Assembly: GCA_038277395.1 (NCBI GenBank) | Contig: CM076196.1 | Coordinates: 82,773,786-82,837,785 of the forward strand | Reading direction: 5' to 3' | DNA: 64,000 bases | DNA from: Dryocosmus kuriphilus | Lineage: Eukaryota > Arthropoda > Insecta > Hymenoptera > Cynipidae | Shown: one piece after another, positions 1 to 11,974 of the stretch | Layout: every line of letters starts with the position of its first letter | Position numbering within the stretch: position 1 is the stretch's first letter | Program-made: the position numbers and the translations under genes | The notes under the pieces: generated by a model | What the model saw: only the letters and a program-made list of their open reading frames with translations | What the model was told of the DNA's origin: nothing | The model's database searches: none

Positions 1-230
1 TTACTGACGTCATGCAAGCTTTCTGAACCTATTGTAGGCCTATACATCGGTTCTTTTCCAATTTTCGCGTTGAAGTCTCCCAATACTATTTTTGCGTCAA
101 ACTTCGAGAACTTGTCAAAAACTTGTTCGATTGTTTCGTAAAAAAGATCTTTAGTATCTTCGTCTTTGTCTTCGGTAAGGCAGTGCTCGTTAATTAGCAC
201 CTGTTTTGTCGGGGAATTTTTTTCAAACAT
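1..230 (-). pseudogene. RTE-type LINE endonuclease fragment, running off the left edge
   Basis: Reading the - strand from about 230 down to 1 gives an uninterrupted frame. It contains the AP-endonuclease-like motif KIVLGDFNAKIGKE, followed by PTIGSESLHD. GDFNA is the conserved catalytic/DNA-binding block of the apurinic-endonuclease-like domain of non-LTR retrotransposons. The surrounding pattern (LTEDKDEDTKDLFYETIEQVFD before it, TIGSESLHD after it) is typical of RTE-clade elements, often mis-annotated in insects as craniofacial development protein 2-like. The reverse transcriptase would lie beyond position 1. No coding similarity is seen above about 240, so the piece is probably 5'-truncated, as LINE copies usually are. 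Clade assignment is from memory of the family, with no search done. Confidence 0.8.
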
Positions 231-306
231 GCTTAATTTTTTTTCCAAAATATGTAATTGAATAACGATTTTTTTAATTTGTAAACGTAAGTTTATTGAA
301 CTGGAT

Positions 307-622
307 CAGTGGCGGATCCAGCGAAGGGCCATCGAGGTGATCCCCCACCCCCTTTCTCCCGTTTCCTACTTACAATCAATAATTTTAAATTTTGAGCGAT
401 AAGCGCTCATTTTGATAATTATAGTTAATATAATTGATGTAATTAGTTTATAACTGATTCAATATTATAATAAAATAATTAAAACAGTAGAAGTAATGTA
501 TGTGCAAGATTTTTCCCGATTTTTTTGAACCCGGCAACTTTTTTTTTTTTTTTTTTCAAATACTACTTTGCCCGATCGCCCCCCCCCCCCCCCTCCATGT
601 GTGCGGTTTGGATCCTCCACTG
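307..622. mobile_element. Non-autonomous hAT-type MITE with perfect 8-bp TSD
   Basis: The element starts CAGTGGCGGATCCA and ends TGGATCCTCCACTG, so the 14-bp terminal inverted repeats differ at one base. It is flanked on both sides by the direct repeat AACTGGAT (299-306 and 623-630). An 8-bp target duplication with CAGTG-type termini is the hAT superfamily signature. The 316-bp interior has no coding capacity. It contains an 18-T run (539-556) and a 15-C run (579-593). Confidence 0.9.
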
Positions 623-630
623 AACTGGAT

Positions 631-2900
631 TTATACTTATGTACAAATTTAATTTTATAAATTTCACTAATCCCAGGAAAATATCAATTTAAAGTACCAG
701 ATACATTTTTTAATTTGTTTATATATATTTGTTATTAACACTGTTCTTATAGGAAGTTGAAGAGTTTTCATTAATTAGTAAGTAATTAGTTTTGTATTTT
801 GATAGTGTGTTGATTTTAGACATACAAAATTATTAATAATATTAAAGGTGAAAAAAATCATTGAATTAATTAATATCTATAGAAGAGGAGTATTTTGTTC
901 CCATTTTCGCTTTTAATATAAATTTAAAACAATTTGATAAACCAAAAAATTAAAAAATTGATTTTGTCCTCTCTTCTCTTTTAAAATTCAATTAACTAAA
1001 AAATTTTATGTAATTTTGCATGAATTTTGTTTTAAAAAAGCAATTAAAGTTATTGCAATAATAATTTTTATTCAATCCTTAACAGTTTAAAAGTGTTGAA
1101 AAAGAGGATTATTCCCTCCAAGTAATTAATTTTGCAATCTGATCAATTCTTTTGATATTAGACATGCAAAATGATTAATAGTTCAAAGTAAAAAAAAAAT
1201 TTTTTGAATTAATTAATATCAATAAAAGAGGAGAGTTTTGTTCCCAGCTTCGTTTTTTATTTTCATTTAAAACATATATTAATAAAAAAAATAATACAAA
1301 ATTGATTCTTTCCTCTCTCCTCTTTACAAAATTTCAAACGACGGATGTGTTTAGTCTATTTGTAATTTCTTAGCTTAAATAGAAAAAAAAAGTTTAGTAT
1401 TGAATTTATTTTGAACTTAAATTTCGAATCTGTCAAAAAATCAGGGCTATAAAGACTTACTATTAATCACGATAGAAAATTTTAAACTGTAGAAGAGGAA
1501 AATAAAAAACTACAAAAAGTGCATTTTTAAATTAAAGACATTATTTACATAATTAATAGTATGCTTGAAAGCTTTCGAAATTTCATAATTATAAATGAAA
1601 ATATTAAAAGTTGTTGGAAAATTTCAGTTTGTAATGTTTATCATGTTTATAAATTGCAAAATTTATCATTAAACTGTAACAGTTGGTCTTTTCTAATTTG
1701 TAGAATTCAAGATAAGACTTAATCATTTGAAATTGAGAGCATTTTTTATAATCAATCTTGAAATAAATCCAATCAGATGTATATAAAATTTTTAAAAATT
1801 AAATGGCTTAAAATATAATAATTTTGAGTTGAATTTAAAATGGAGTTGGTCTTGAGTAGCTCGACATTAAAAAAATTATACCTGGAAGCATCTAAAGTTA
1901 CCTCGAAAAAACCTGGAAAAGTCAAGGAATTTTTTTTTCAGTACTTGAGTAGACACCCTGAAAAACTTTTTAAAAGCTTTTTAAAAGCCCCTACATTTTT
2001 TGGACATTTATTTTATGTTAAATTTGAAATATTGTATTCAGCTGAAAAATAATTTCATATTAAAAAGCCTTGACAGTTGGTATAAATGAAACGATTGAAA
2101 ATTAGAAGGCGATCTTCTTAATCTTCTTCAATTTATCATTTAAAATAGGAGCTTTGAGATTAAAATGCTTTTAATTTTAATTCTTTAATTAGGATGGTTT
2201 TCAGACTATATTAAGCTCGTTTAATCTCCATTTTCTGTCTTCAATTATTTCTGGAAATTAAGGGCGAGTCCTCTTTTGTGAAAAAGAGAGAGAACTCGAC
2301 AAAGTGCGAGTCAGCTTGCGGCTATGATCGTTTCCAGGAGCGGAAATAAGAATGGCTTTCGTTCGTGTCGTCGGGTAGGTAGATTTAACTGGTTGTATAG
2401 CTAGTCTGTTCTCAGTGGGAAATCGAAAAAGAGGTCCTTTTTCGCTCTTGTAGTTTCGACAAATAAGAATAGCTCGTCAAGATGAAAGAAAGCCGGTCGT
2501 TTTTCGACACCGGTAGTTCTCTTCTTCTTCTTGCGAAAGAATAGAGAAATGAGTATATCTGAGTCCACTAGAATAAACTAGACTACGAGTAACAGAGGAA
2601 GGTGACATTTCGAGGTTACACTTTCCAGACACACACTCGACACGGTCTTCATTTTCTCGTCTTCTCGATTTTTCTCCAGTTTTATTATAAAAACTATCAC
2701 GGACAGTCATGCACATTTTGCTGCTTTTTTCCAATATAAAGTCTCTTGAGACAAAATCAGTTATTGTGTCATAGGAATCCTCACAAAATATTAATCTCAT
2801 GTCTCACAAAAGAAATTTAAGAGACAAATATATTTTTACAATTAGTAGATTGTTATTTGAAAATAAAATTTTCGGAGCGCATAAGTATTCCTCCTTTTTT
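631..2900. other. AT-rich non-coding stretch with one diverged duplication
   Basis: No gene is recognised. A segment at 780-990 is repeated in diverged form at 1120-1335, offset about 340 bp. Both copies share TTGAATTAATTAATATC, then AGAGGAG, then TTTTGTTCCCA, and both end in pyrimidine-rich CCTCTC tracts that are partly complementary to the AGAGGAG block, so each copy could fold back. The short open frames at 1840-2052 and 2477-2800 resemble nothing known. Confidence 0.5.
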
Positions 2901-4343
2901 ATTTTACCGAAATTCATATGACCGGGAAACAATTTGCTATAATTTTTATTTTTTTTAATTTCTATTTAGCCTAATTTTTATTTGACCGAATTATTATTTG
3001 GCATAATTTGTTTCATTTAATAATAATTTCCCCTAATTTTTATTATTCTTAATTACTATTTGTCATAATTTTTTGTTTCCGAATTTATATTTGATATAAC
3101 TTTTATTTTACCGAAATTCATATGACCGGGAAACAATTTGCTATAATTTTTATTTTTCTTAATTTCTATTTAGCCTAATTTTTATTTGAAGCGAATTATT
3201 ATTTTTAGCATAATTTGTTGCACTTAATAATCATTTCCCCTAATTTTTATTATTCTTAATTGCTATTTGTCATAATTTTTATGTTTCCGAATTTATATTT
3301 GATATAACTTTTATTTTACCGAAATTCAAATGACCGGGAAACAATTTGCTATAATTTTTATTTTTCTTCATTTCTATTTAGCCTAATTTTTATTTGACCG
3401 AATTATTATTTGCCATAATTTGTTTCACTTAATAATCATTTCCCCTAATTTTTATTATTCTTAATTGCTATTTGTCATAATTTTTGTGTTTCCGAATTTA
3501 TATTTGATATAACTTTTATTTTACCGAAATTCAAATGACCGGGAAACAATTTGCTATAATTTTTATTTTTCTTCATTTCTATTTAGCCTAATTTTTATTT
3601 GACCGAATTATTATTTGCCATAATTTGTTTCACTTAATAATCATTTCCCCTAATTTTTATTATTCTTAATTACTATTTGTCATAATTTTTGTGTTTCCGA
3701 ATTTATATTTGATATAACTTTTATTTTACCGAAATTCATATGACCGGGAAACAATTTGCTATAATTTTTATTTTTCTTAATTTCTATTTAGTCTAATTTT
3801 TATTTGACCGAATTATTATTTGCCATAATTTGTTTCACTTAATAATCATTTCCCCTAATTTTTATTATTCTTAATTACTATTTGTCATAATTTTTATGTT
3901 TCCGAATTTATATTTGATATAACTTTTATTTTACCGAAATTCATATGGCCGAGAAATAATTTGCTATAATTTTTATTTTTCTTAATTTCTATTTAGCCTA
4001 ATTTTTATTTCAGCGAATTATTATTTAGCATAATTTGTTGCACTTAATAATCATTTCCCCTAATTTTTATTATTCTTAATTGCTATTTCTCATAATTTTT
4101 ATGTTTCCGAATTTATATTTGATATAACTTTTATTTTACCGAAATTCAAATGACCGGGAAACAATTGCTATAATTTTTATTTTTCTTCATTTCTATTTAG
4201 CTAAATTTTATTTGACCGAATTATTATTTGGCATAATTTGTTTCACTTAATAATCATTTCCCCTAATTTTTATTATTCTTAATTACTATTTGTCATAATT
4301 GTTATGTTTCCGAATTTATATTTGATATAACTTTTATTTTACC
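2901..4343. repeat. Satellite array, about 205-bp higher-order repeat, 7 copies
   Basis: The landmark ATTTTACCGAAATTCA followed by ACCGGGAAACAATTTGC recurs with starts near 2921, 3125, 3333, 3538, 3743, 3948 (variant GCCGAGAAA) and 4153. The spacing is 204-208 bp. Inside each unit are shorter subunits of the form ATTTGNCATAATTTTTATNTTTCCGAATT, roughly 30 bp long. The array is therefore a higher-order repeat built on an older short monomer. Units are very similar to each other, which suggests recent amplification or conversion. There is no coding potential. Confidence 0.95.
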
Positions 4344-4796
4344 GAATAAGCATCCGCCATAATTTCGATTCTTTCGAATTACCATTTGACATAATTTTAA
4401 TTTGACTGAATTTCTATTTTGCCTAATTTTTATATTACCGAATAAACATTTGCCTTAATTCTCATTTTTCCGAGTTATCGTTTGACATAATTTTTATGTT
4501 ATCGAATTTCTATTTGGCTTAATTTTTATTTTACCGAACAACCAATTGCCTTAAATTTTATTTTTGCTAATTAACATTCTTTCATAAATTTCATGTTTCT
4601 GAATTACCATTTGACATAATTTTTATTTTTCCAAAGTAACATTTGCTATAATTTCTATGTTTCCGTATTACTGTTTGACATAACTTTTATTTTTTCGAAT
4701 TACTAATTTGAAATCATTTTTATTATACCGAATAAATATTTTCATTCATTTTTATTTTGCCGAATTAGCATTTGTCATAATATGCAAATGATATAG
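4344..4796. repeat. Diverged monomers at the edge of the satellite
   Basis: The same short monomer (CATAATTTTTATTTTNCCGAATTANCATTTG) continues, but without the 205-bp order and with many substitutions. This is the pattern expected at the decaying edge of a satellite array. It runs into the inverted-repeat centre at 4797. Confidence 0.85.
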
Positions 4797-4947
4797 TTTT
4801 CATTCTTCATAAGGGAAATTTTGCCAATTTGCATTGCACCAATCGCATTTCAGATACGTTATGTGCAATTGGTGCACTTTCAATTTGGCGCTCATTTTAT
4901 GCAGCGCTACCTTCGCTAATCATAATTTCCGTTATGAAGAATGAAAA
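4797..4947. repeat. Inverted-repeat centre where the satellite changes orientation
   Basis: TTTTCATTCTTCATAA at 4797-4812 is the exact reverse complement of TTATGAAGAATGAAAA at 4932-4947 (16 bp), with a spacer of about 119 bp. The spacer contains a second inverted pair, TGCACCAAT...ATTGGTGCA. To the left the satellite monomer reads on the + strand and to the right on the - strand, so this is a pivot of a larger palindrome. Confidence 0.85.
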
Positions 4948-6061
4948 TTATGTCAAATGGTAATTTGAAAATATAAAAGTTATGACACATGATAATTTGG
5001 AAAAATAAAAATGATGTGGAACAAATTGCACTTTGAAAAAGTTAAAATTAGGGTAAATGGTCATACGGTATAATAAAAATTAGGTCGAGCATTGGGTTCC
5101 GGAAAAATATGCCGGACTTTTAATTTCTTATCGGGCATATTTTGCCAGATTTTAATTTTCTAGTCCGCCATATTTTATTATAACGCAATTTCTTTTTCAG
5201 CGGGATTTATTTTAAACTCTTCTTAAATAGTACGATATTTTAGTAACTTTACCATTAAGTTAAATTAATTAATTTTTAATACACTTAAACTGTCATAATA
5301 GAGATGAGAGTGGATTATAGAATAGACAAGATTACTATATCCGTAGCGATAAACCTTTTGAGGCGGTGTCGGATAGGATTTTTCGCCAGAAACACGACCC
5401 TGAAATTCTTAAATCGATATTTCATATAGTGTTCGAGATATCGATTTTTTTATGCCAAATCCCGAAATTTCGGTATAAGTAGCCGATTCAACAACAAGAC
5501 TTTGAAAAGGGTTAGGGGTGTGACTTCTGTGCTATTTATCTAGTAGTTATTCCAGTAAAATTTTCCGGAATAAAAAACTAAAATCCGGCAAAACATGCCG
5601 GATCAGAATACACAACGAATTAGAAAATTAAATTCCGGTAAAATATGCCGAACTTGAAAATTAAAGTCCGGAAAAATATACCGGTTTTGTATACACATTA
5701 GGGCAAAATGGTTATTTGGTCAAATAAAAATTATGCTAGATAGAAATTTGATAAAATAAAAATTAAGGCAAATAGTATTATGAAAGGATAACAATGAGGT
5801 CAAAATAATGATATAATTCGGAAGAATTAAAATGATGGATAATGGTAATTCAATAAAATAAAAATTATGCCAGATAGAAGTTCGAAAAAATAAAAATTAT
5901 TTCACAGAATAATTCAGAAAAATAAAAACTATGACATACGCCCAACAGAAATGCGGAAAAATAAAACTTATAGCAAATTTATTTTCGGCCATATTAATTT
6001 CGATAAAATAAAAAGTAAGGAAAATCAAATTTCGGAGATATTCATGGGGGGGGGGGGGGGG
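4948..6061. repeat. Inverted satellite arm with CCGG-flanked short repeats
   Basis: At 4948-5066 and 5690-6030 the satellite monomer appears in the opposite orientation (AAATAAAAATTATGNCAAATGG type). Between them, 5095-5180 and 5570-5690 hold a second short motif of the form CCGGNAAAAYATRCCGG in both orientations. The middle, 5180-5570, is single-copy looking and includes AAATCGATATTTCATATAG and ATCGATTTTTT. A 16-G run closes the block at 6046-6061. Confidence 0.75.
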
Positions 6062-9000
6062 TGTCTTAAGAAGTTAGGATGATTGAGTTTTGAGGAAGAC
6101 AGTCGCAATGAATTAAGAACACTCGTTTATTAGAAAACTTATAATTTTATGTATATAATACCTTCATTGCGAAGTTCTGAGCTAGAAACTTTCTATTTAA
6201 TCTGAGTCATTTAGCTTCCAATTATGTATTAAAGTTCGAGAAGAATATTCTTGTGCGGAAATAAAATTAAATGTAACAAAGGCTGAAACTACAAAATCAT
6301 ATTTTAGAAATTACTTTGTAAGTTCTGCTTTATAAATTGCGGGTATTGAAGAAACAAGAAGTTTGGAAAATAGCATGTCGTTTTACAAAATGTCGCACAG
6401 AGTTTCAAACGAGGACGCTCAATCTTTCGAAAAGGACTTTCAGAAAATGAAACAAGAATTAGCAATAATAAAAATATATTTTGATAATATATATATTCTT
6501 TAATTTTATGAATAAAACAGGTATTTTAATTGTTTCGAATTCTCTTATAATAAAAATAAATTTCATTTATATATGTAAAAATGAAGTTATCATAAAATTA
6601 AAATACTTAAGCCTTTGCCCATTAAATTAAGACAAAAATTTTGATCTACAACAATTGGTACCAACAAAATTCCTTAAAGTAGAAAAATAAAACAAGATTG
6701 CACAAATGCACTCCCCAGGTCTATTATTTTCTATACTTGAAAGTGAAAATGGCTTTTAAATACATTATTTTCTTTTAACCGGAGTAGATATTTTTCTACA
6801 TAATGTAAATTTTCGGCAAAAGCGATAGTAGCAGGTGCGAAATATCGACTTCTCTTACATGTACTTGCTTTTACTGTTTCGTATTTCATACATATTCCAT
6901 ATATATTCCTTATATATTTCGTAAAGTACTCGTAAAAAGCTTCTCAGGTGTATGAACGTCGTGGATGTTATACAGCCACACGCAACATCTTCTAGTTTGC
7001 ACACTGAAATTCTTGACTAAAAAGTCAAGAACGTTGTCATAACACTCTTGCCTCGTAATTTTACTTTGTATATCATTCAGTAAAATTTCAAAACAGAGTT
7101 TTCAGTGTCTTCACAATTAGTTCTTTCGACTCGACACGAGCAAAGAGCTCTTTGGAGCATGCTAATTTTTTTTTCATTTCTGTCTCGAATAGAAGAGTGT
7201 AATTATTCTTTTTCAGGGTTTCTGAGCTTGAAGCTCATCAAAATTATTTATAGCGTTTAATTGACATGTTCTCCATTATCTCTGCGAGTTCCACTGGCAA
7301 AAGTCGCAAAATTAAAATAGAAAATTAGAGCAGAAATGTAACTAAGTTTGACAAATCCATGTTTGGAGAAGCCGTTCTTCGAGTGAAGAACGCGGAATGA
7401 AAATCTATGATTTAGGCTCCATATTATGTGTGAATGCCTATGAATCTCACCGATATATGTACCAACACAATCGTGAATCGTATAAAAGGTAGATGAATCG
7501 TTGGTTTTCCTGAAAAGGGCGTCGATTTATCGCCACACTTAATACTTGCTCATTTCATCACTCTCCTGCATTGTACTGAGTATCTTTCTAATCTTTTTGT
7601 GATATTTATATACTAATTCTTCTTTATTAAAATTAAACTTTAATTTATAATCAAATGAAATTGTTCTTTTCTTGAAACCGTTAAAAAAGGGTTTTTAAAA
7701 CCATTTTTTTTTTTTTTGGTTAATTAAAGTATATGCAAGTTTACATGGAAAGTGTCATTTTTCTGTTACAGTGGTTTTACAGATAATTCTAAACTCAGAA
7801 ATCAAGTTATACTACATGAAAATTTACACACAAACTTCCTGAAATAGAAACAAAAGCTTACAGTCATTACAAAAATTCTCATGAAAAGATATAAAATATA
7901 ATAGTTGGACTGAGTTACAAAAATATACCTGTATAATATTTGCCGTCCGTTACAGATTGAATGCTTTGCATGCTCACATCTTTTCTGCACCTTGTTTGAA
8001 AATTTTGAGAAAAATCATGTTAGTTTAGTAGAACATGGGATACTCGAATTTCATGGATTTGACATTGTGCTTGGATTTCGAAGTTGACAAAAAAATCTTA
8101 AAGTCTTCTCAGAGTTTTTTCGATTCAAATGTCCACTCCAACATTTTTTATTAGATTTAGGCGCCGAACAGGCACTATATAAAGGAAAAAGATGTGCACA
8201 TAAATTGTCGAAGTATCATACATTCAAATATCGGAAATTTCGAATTTGTCGAAAAAATATCCACTCCATCCTCGCACTTTACTCCAAAGGTTTTTGAAGC
8301 ACACTTTTCTATGCTCATCGAAATGAAACAGTATTATGTGCGACATTTCAGTGAAAATGTCCACTCTAACACCTACAGCTGTAAAAATTGCGAAAAGCAA
8401 GATATCAAATTTTTTACTAAGTTTTTTGTATTTCAGCATACCAAAAACGTCCCCAGAGAGAAAATGATGTGCCTCAAAAATGAAGCGGTTTTTATTTTAA
8501 AAAACATAGAAAATGTATAAATAAATATCTCATAATATTAATCATTTACACTAGAATGGGAAGTATCCTTAACATAAAACAAGAAAAGCCAACCCGAAAT
8601 GATATTTTTCTCCACATTTATTCCATTATAAAAAAAGTTTTAAATAGTAACAATTTTTTTTGTAACTTGTGCGCATGTGCAAAATAAATGGCACATTTAA
8701 AAAAATATATTTCTTTGTGCATGTATAATGTGGGAAAAAAGTTCGAGAGATGTGTTCCTAACTTTATTTTCACCTCTTTTTTTGGCCAAAAATTACCCTT
8801 TTCGTGGACACGCCTATATATTTTAAAATATAATATTAATTTAGCAATTCTATAGAAAAAAAATATTATTCATATACATTTCAGGAAGCAGTGAAATTCT
8901 CAAATATTAGATCCGTTTCATTGTAATCACTGCAATTTGAAGTAATAATCCGTTCCACAGCTCCCTAGGCCAATTTCGGCCTCGCCGACTATAAATTTTA

Positions 9001-10554
9001 ATGTTACATCACCGACATCACGTGGCTTGTCATTTACATGCTCAAATCTCGTTTCGTAGATAACGGAGTCATTAGAAAGACGTGAAGGTGTTTAAGGGAG
9101 AAATTTATCTTGCTTGGTTTTGATAGTGAAAGCGCAATATTCTATAGATATAAACCTTTTATTAATACTCCTATTAATAATAACTATTGAAAATACATAT
9201 AATTTTTTCTTTATTTTTCTTCCACATAGGGAAAATAAAGAAAAGATTATATACATAGAAGTAAATTTAATATATAAAATCTGCTTCTATATCAGAATAC
9301 GGCTTTAAAAGTAGAAAGAATTTACTTAAAACCTTTTTCTTCTTCAAGCCATTTCTCAAACTAAGCTTGCACTCACAAAAAAGTACTGAATCATTTATTC
9401 CTTTCATCTTCCCAATTTGTTATCATAGCCTTTTCTTTAAAGGAAAGAGTGAAAAGAAAAATAAGGAAAAAAATTAAACTTGATTTATATCTGGGTATTT
9501 ACTGAAAGTGATAAAAATAAAGTAAACTATCCTAAAAGTATTTAAAAGCAGTAAATTTAATTTTATTTACAATTGAACTATAATTTCTATATCAAAAATT
9601 AAAATTATTATCGATCATAGCATTCATGATGTCGTTTATTAAGAGTTTGAGCAAGCTTATATGAACATTAATTTCACGTTATTCAAATAAAGTATTGTAT
9701 AGGCATCTGCAAATATTTTATATTCAGTTTACGAAAATGTATCCTATCTGTTAATTATGATGAAATAATTGCGAGATTTCGGTTTCCCGTATGCATTAAA
9801 CCGCAATATCACCCCAATTGCAGAATTTGATTGATATAGCAATTAAGGTTTATTCAGGATAGTGTGGAAATTATAATATATGACATTAATAAGAATTTCC
9901 TTGATGAAAGAAGATATTCACCTACGTGAAACCGAAATGAGAATACAATGAAACCACAAAAGCTTGCAAGTGACGCCAGAAAATGAACGAGGGCTTTGCG
10001 AGAAATGAAAATTCAGATGTGCCAGTCTCTTCGATGAGTAACGAGAAAAGCGTGCTAGGATTTCTGATTCCGAGTTTTGAATTTCGAAAAGTCTTTTCGA
10101 TTAATTTGACCCACTTTCATATCTTATTCACTTTTTTACACTTATCTTTTTAACAATTCAAACCTTTCCAATTTTGCTTCACACTGCGAATTCAGAATCT
10201 GAATTTTATGTACACTTTCAATTTTAAATTAGACTTCGAGTATTTAATTTGCGTGGTTGGAAACTGAAAAGCTCACCAAATCGAGGTTTCCAATTCAGAA
10301 ACATTAAAGAGACCTGTCCAATGTATGTATAAAACGAATTTTTTCTTTGAATAGAATTCTTAACAGCTTTTCTAATTTATTAAATGTTTAATTTTTAAAG
10401 TGTTTTAACATTGGAGTTTTTTTTAATACAAAATCTGAGGGAAAATGCTTGCACGATTGAATCGACATATATATCGCAAGTTCTAAATTAAGAAAAAAGA
10501 ATTGTATCGAATTCAGTCTCGAAGGCGAGTCGCGCGAATTTGTGCAAGCAGAAA
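6062..10554. other. Gene-free AT-rich stretch with small hairpins
   Basis: I recognise no coding sequence or RNA gene. Two compact perfect hairpins stand out: TTCTTGACT / AGTCAAGAA with a 4-nt AAAA loop at 7010-7031, and CGTTCTTC / GAAGAACG with a GAGT loop at 7373-7392. At 8040-8380 a weak repeated motif, AATGTCCACTCYAAC, occurs three times. Open frames here (for example 8194-8520) have AT-biased composition and no recognisable domain. Confidence 0.5.
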
Positions 10555-10720
10555 AAAAAATATGTAGAATCTACAGATTTAATCTGCTGGAATAGGGATA
10601 GCAGATTATTTCTGTAGATTGTACAGAATAAATCTGCTAGACAAATCTTTTGAATTTACAGAAAAAATCTGTAAATTCTACAGATAACAGTATGTGAAAA
10701 ATTATTCTGCAGATGAAATT
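10555..10720. repeat. CAGATT/AATCTG-rich repeat block
   Basis: Dense, partly inverted copies of a short word (AGCAGATT, CAGATTTAATCTGC, TACAGAATAAATCTGC, ACAGAAAAAATCTGTA) make this segment foldable in several registers. The same word family recurs at 14820-15065. It lies directly beside the GC-hairpin element at 10755. Confidence 0.7.
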
Positions 10721-10754
10721 TGTATGAGATTATAAAATGATTAAAAAACAATTT

Positions 10755-11974
10755 AAAAAATCTGCCCGCTTCGCGGGCACATTCTCATCACGCGCCTCGC
10801 GCGAAGTATGAGCGCGCCTAGGGCGCGCGTCTGTTGGCACTCGCGCTTTGCGCTCGATAGGCTATTTACCTCCCGCTACGCTCTCGGCGTTTATGGGTCG
10901 TATAAACCTTTAAATTAAAAATTACAAAAGAAATTATTTTACTTACAGCTCTATCGCCCTTGGGGAATACATTCTCATCATGACACTCGCGTTTCGCGCT
11001 CGATAATTACATTTTTTTAAAACATTGTAGATTGGTAAAGTTTTTTTTTTGTGATTTTCCAAATTTTCACAATGGAGGATTTCGATTCTTAAAAGTAAAA
11101 CGATGAGTCTTATTAATAAATATTGTAGCTCTTTCCAAGGTGAACAATTCTTCTTGTCAATATTTTCTCATATCTTGCATAGTTTTGCTGAAAAGTGGTT
11201 TTCTTTATATTTCATAATATATTTCACGAATAACTCAAGAACTATGCATCTGTTCAAAAAAATGATAGAAGGAAAATTTCTAGATCTTTTTGAGATGAAT
11301 AACTTTATTTATTATCATTTTTTTCGTATCTTGTATAGTTTGGCGGGAAATTTGATTTTTTTATTTTTAATAACGTTTTCTCGATTAAAACAAAAACTAT
11401 GCATTTTATTGAAAAATGGTTAATACAAAATTTGTAGATATTTTCGAGCTGAACAACTTTGTTTATTAACATTTTGTTAGTATCTTGAATATTTTGGCAA
11501 GAAACCACAGTTTTTGGTTTTTAATAACGTTTTCTCAATTTAAAAAAAACCGTGCTTTTTGACAAAAAATGGTCAAAACAAAATTTGTAGATTTTTTTGA
11601 GGTGAATAATTTTACTTGCCACTGTTTTTTTGTATCTCGCATAGTTTAGCCGAAAATCGATTTTTTGATTTTGTGAAAACCGTTTTTGATAGATAAAACC
11701 ATAACCGTTGGTCAAAAGCCGCTGGTTAACGAACTCGTCCTTTCCTCTTACGCCTTAAAGAATTGAGCCAAAGCACAATCCATTCCTATGAGTCCTTCGA
11801 AAGTTACCGCGACCACAGGCGACAACGACAACGACAACAGACAGACACCGCCGTAAAAAACCATTTTTTCTGACTCAGGGGGTCTCAAAACGTGGAGATT
11901 TGATAAAAACTGAGGGCGGGGGGGGTGAAATTTTACATAAATTTAATACCTTCTCTGATGAGAATGTAAAAAAT
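10755..11974 (-). mobile_element. GC-hairpin repeat element, copy A (reverse orientation)
   Basis: The left end has hairpin GCCCGC-TTC-GCGGGC at 10764-10778, immediately followed by ACATTCTCATCA. The right end has TGATGAGAATGT (about 11957-11968), giving 12-bp inverted repeats. Within it are GC-rich stem-loop words: CGCGCCTAGGGCGCGC near 10813, CTCGCGCTTTGCGCTCG at about 10840 and CTCGCGTTTCGCGCTCG at about 10985. It also has internal repeats of about 153 bp marked by the word AGATCTACAAATTTT in reverse complement (near 11125, 11280, 11435 and 11590), and a CAACGACAACGACAAC tract near 11822. It has no protein-coding capacity. It belongs to the same family as copies B and C. The superfamily is unknown. 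Confidence 0.85.

Noticed and set aside
2901..4343. CRISPR-like periodic repeats
   Set aside because: Period about 205 bp with no unique spacers and eukaryotic context; this is a satellite.
8165..8185. TTTAGGCGCCGAACAGGCAC resembling a lysine-tRNA primer-binding site
   Set aside because: It lacks the leading TGG exactly, has internal differences from known sites, and there is no LTR-like or gag-like sequence beside it.
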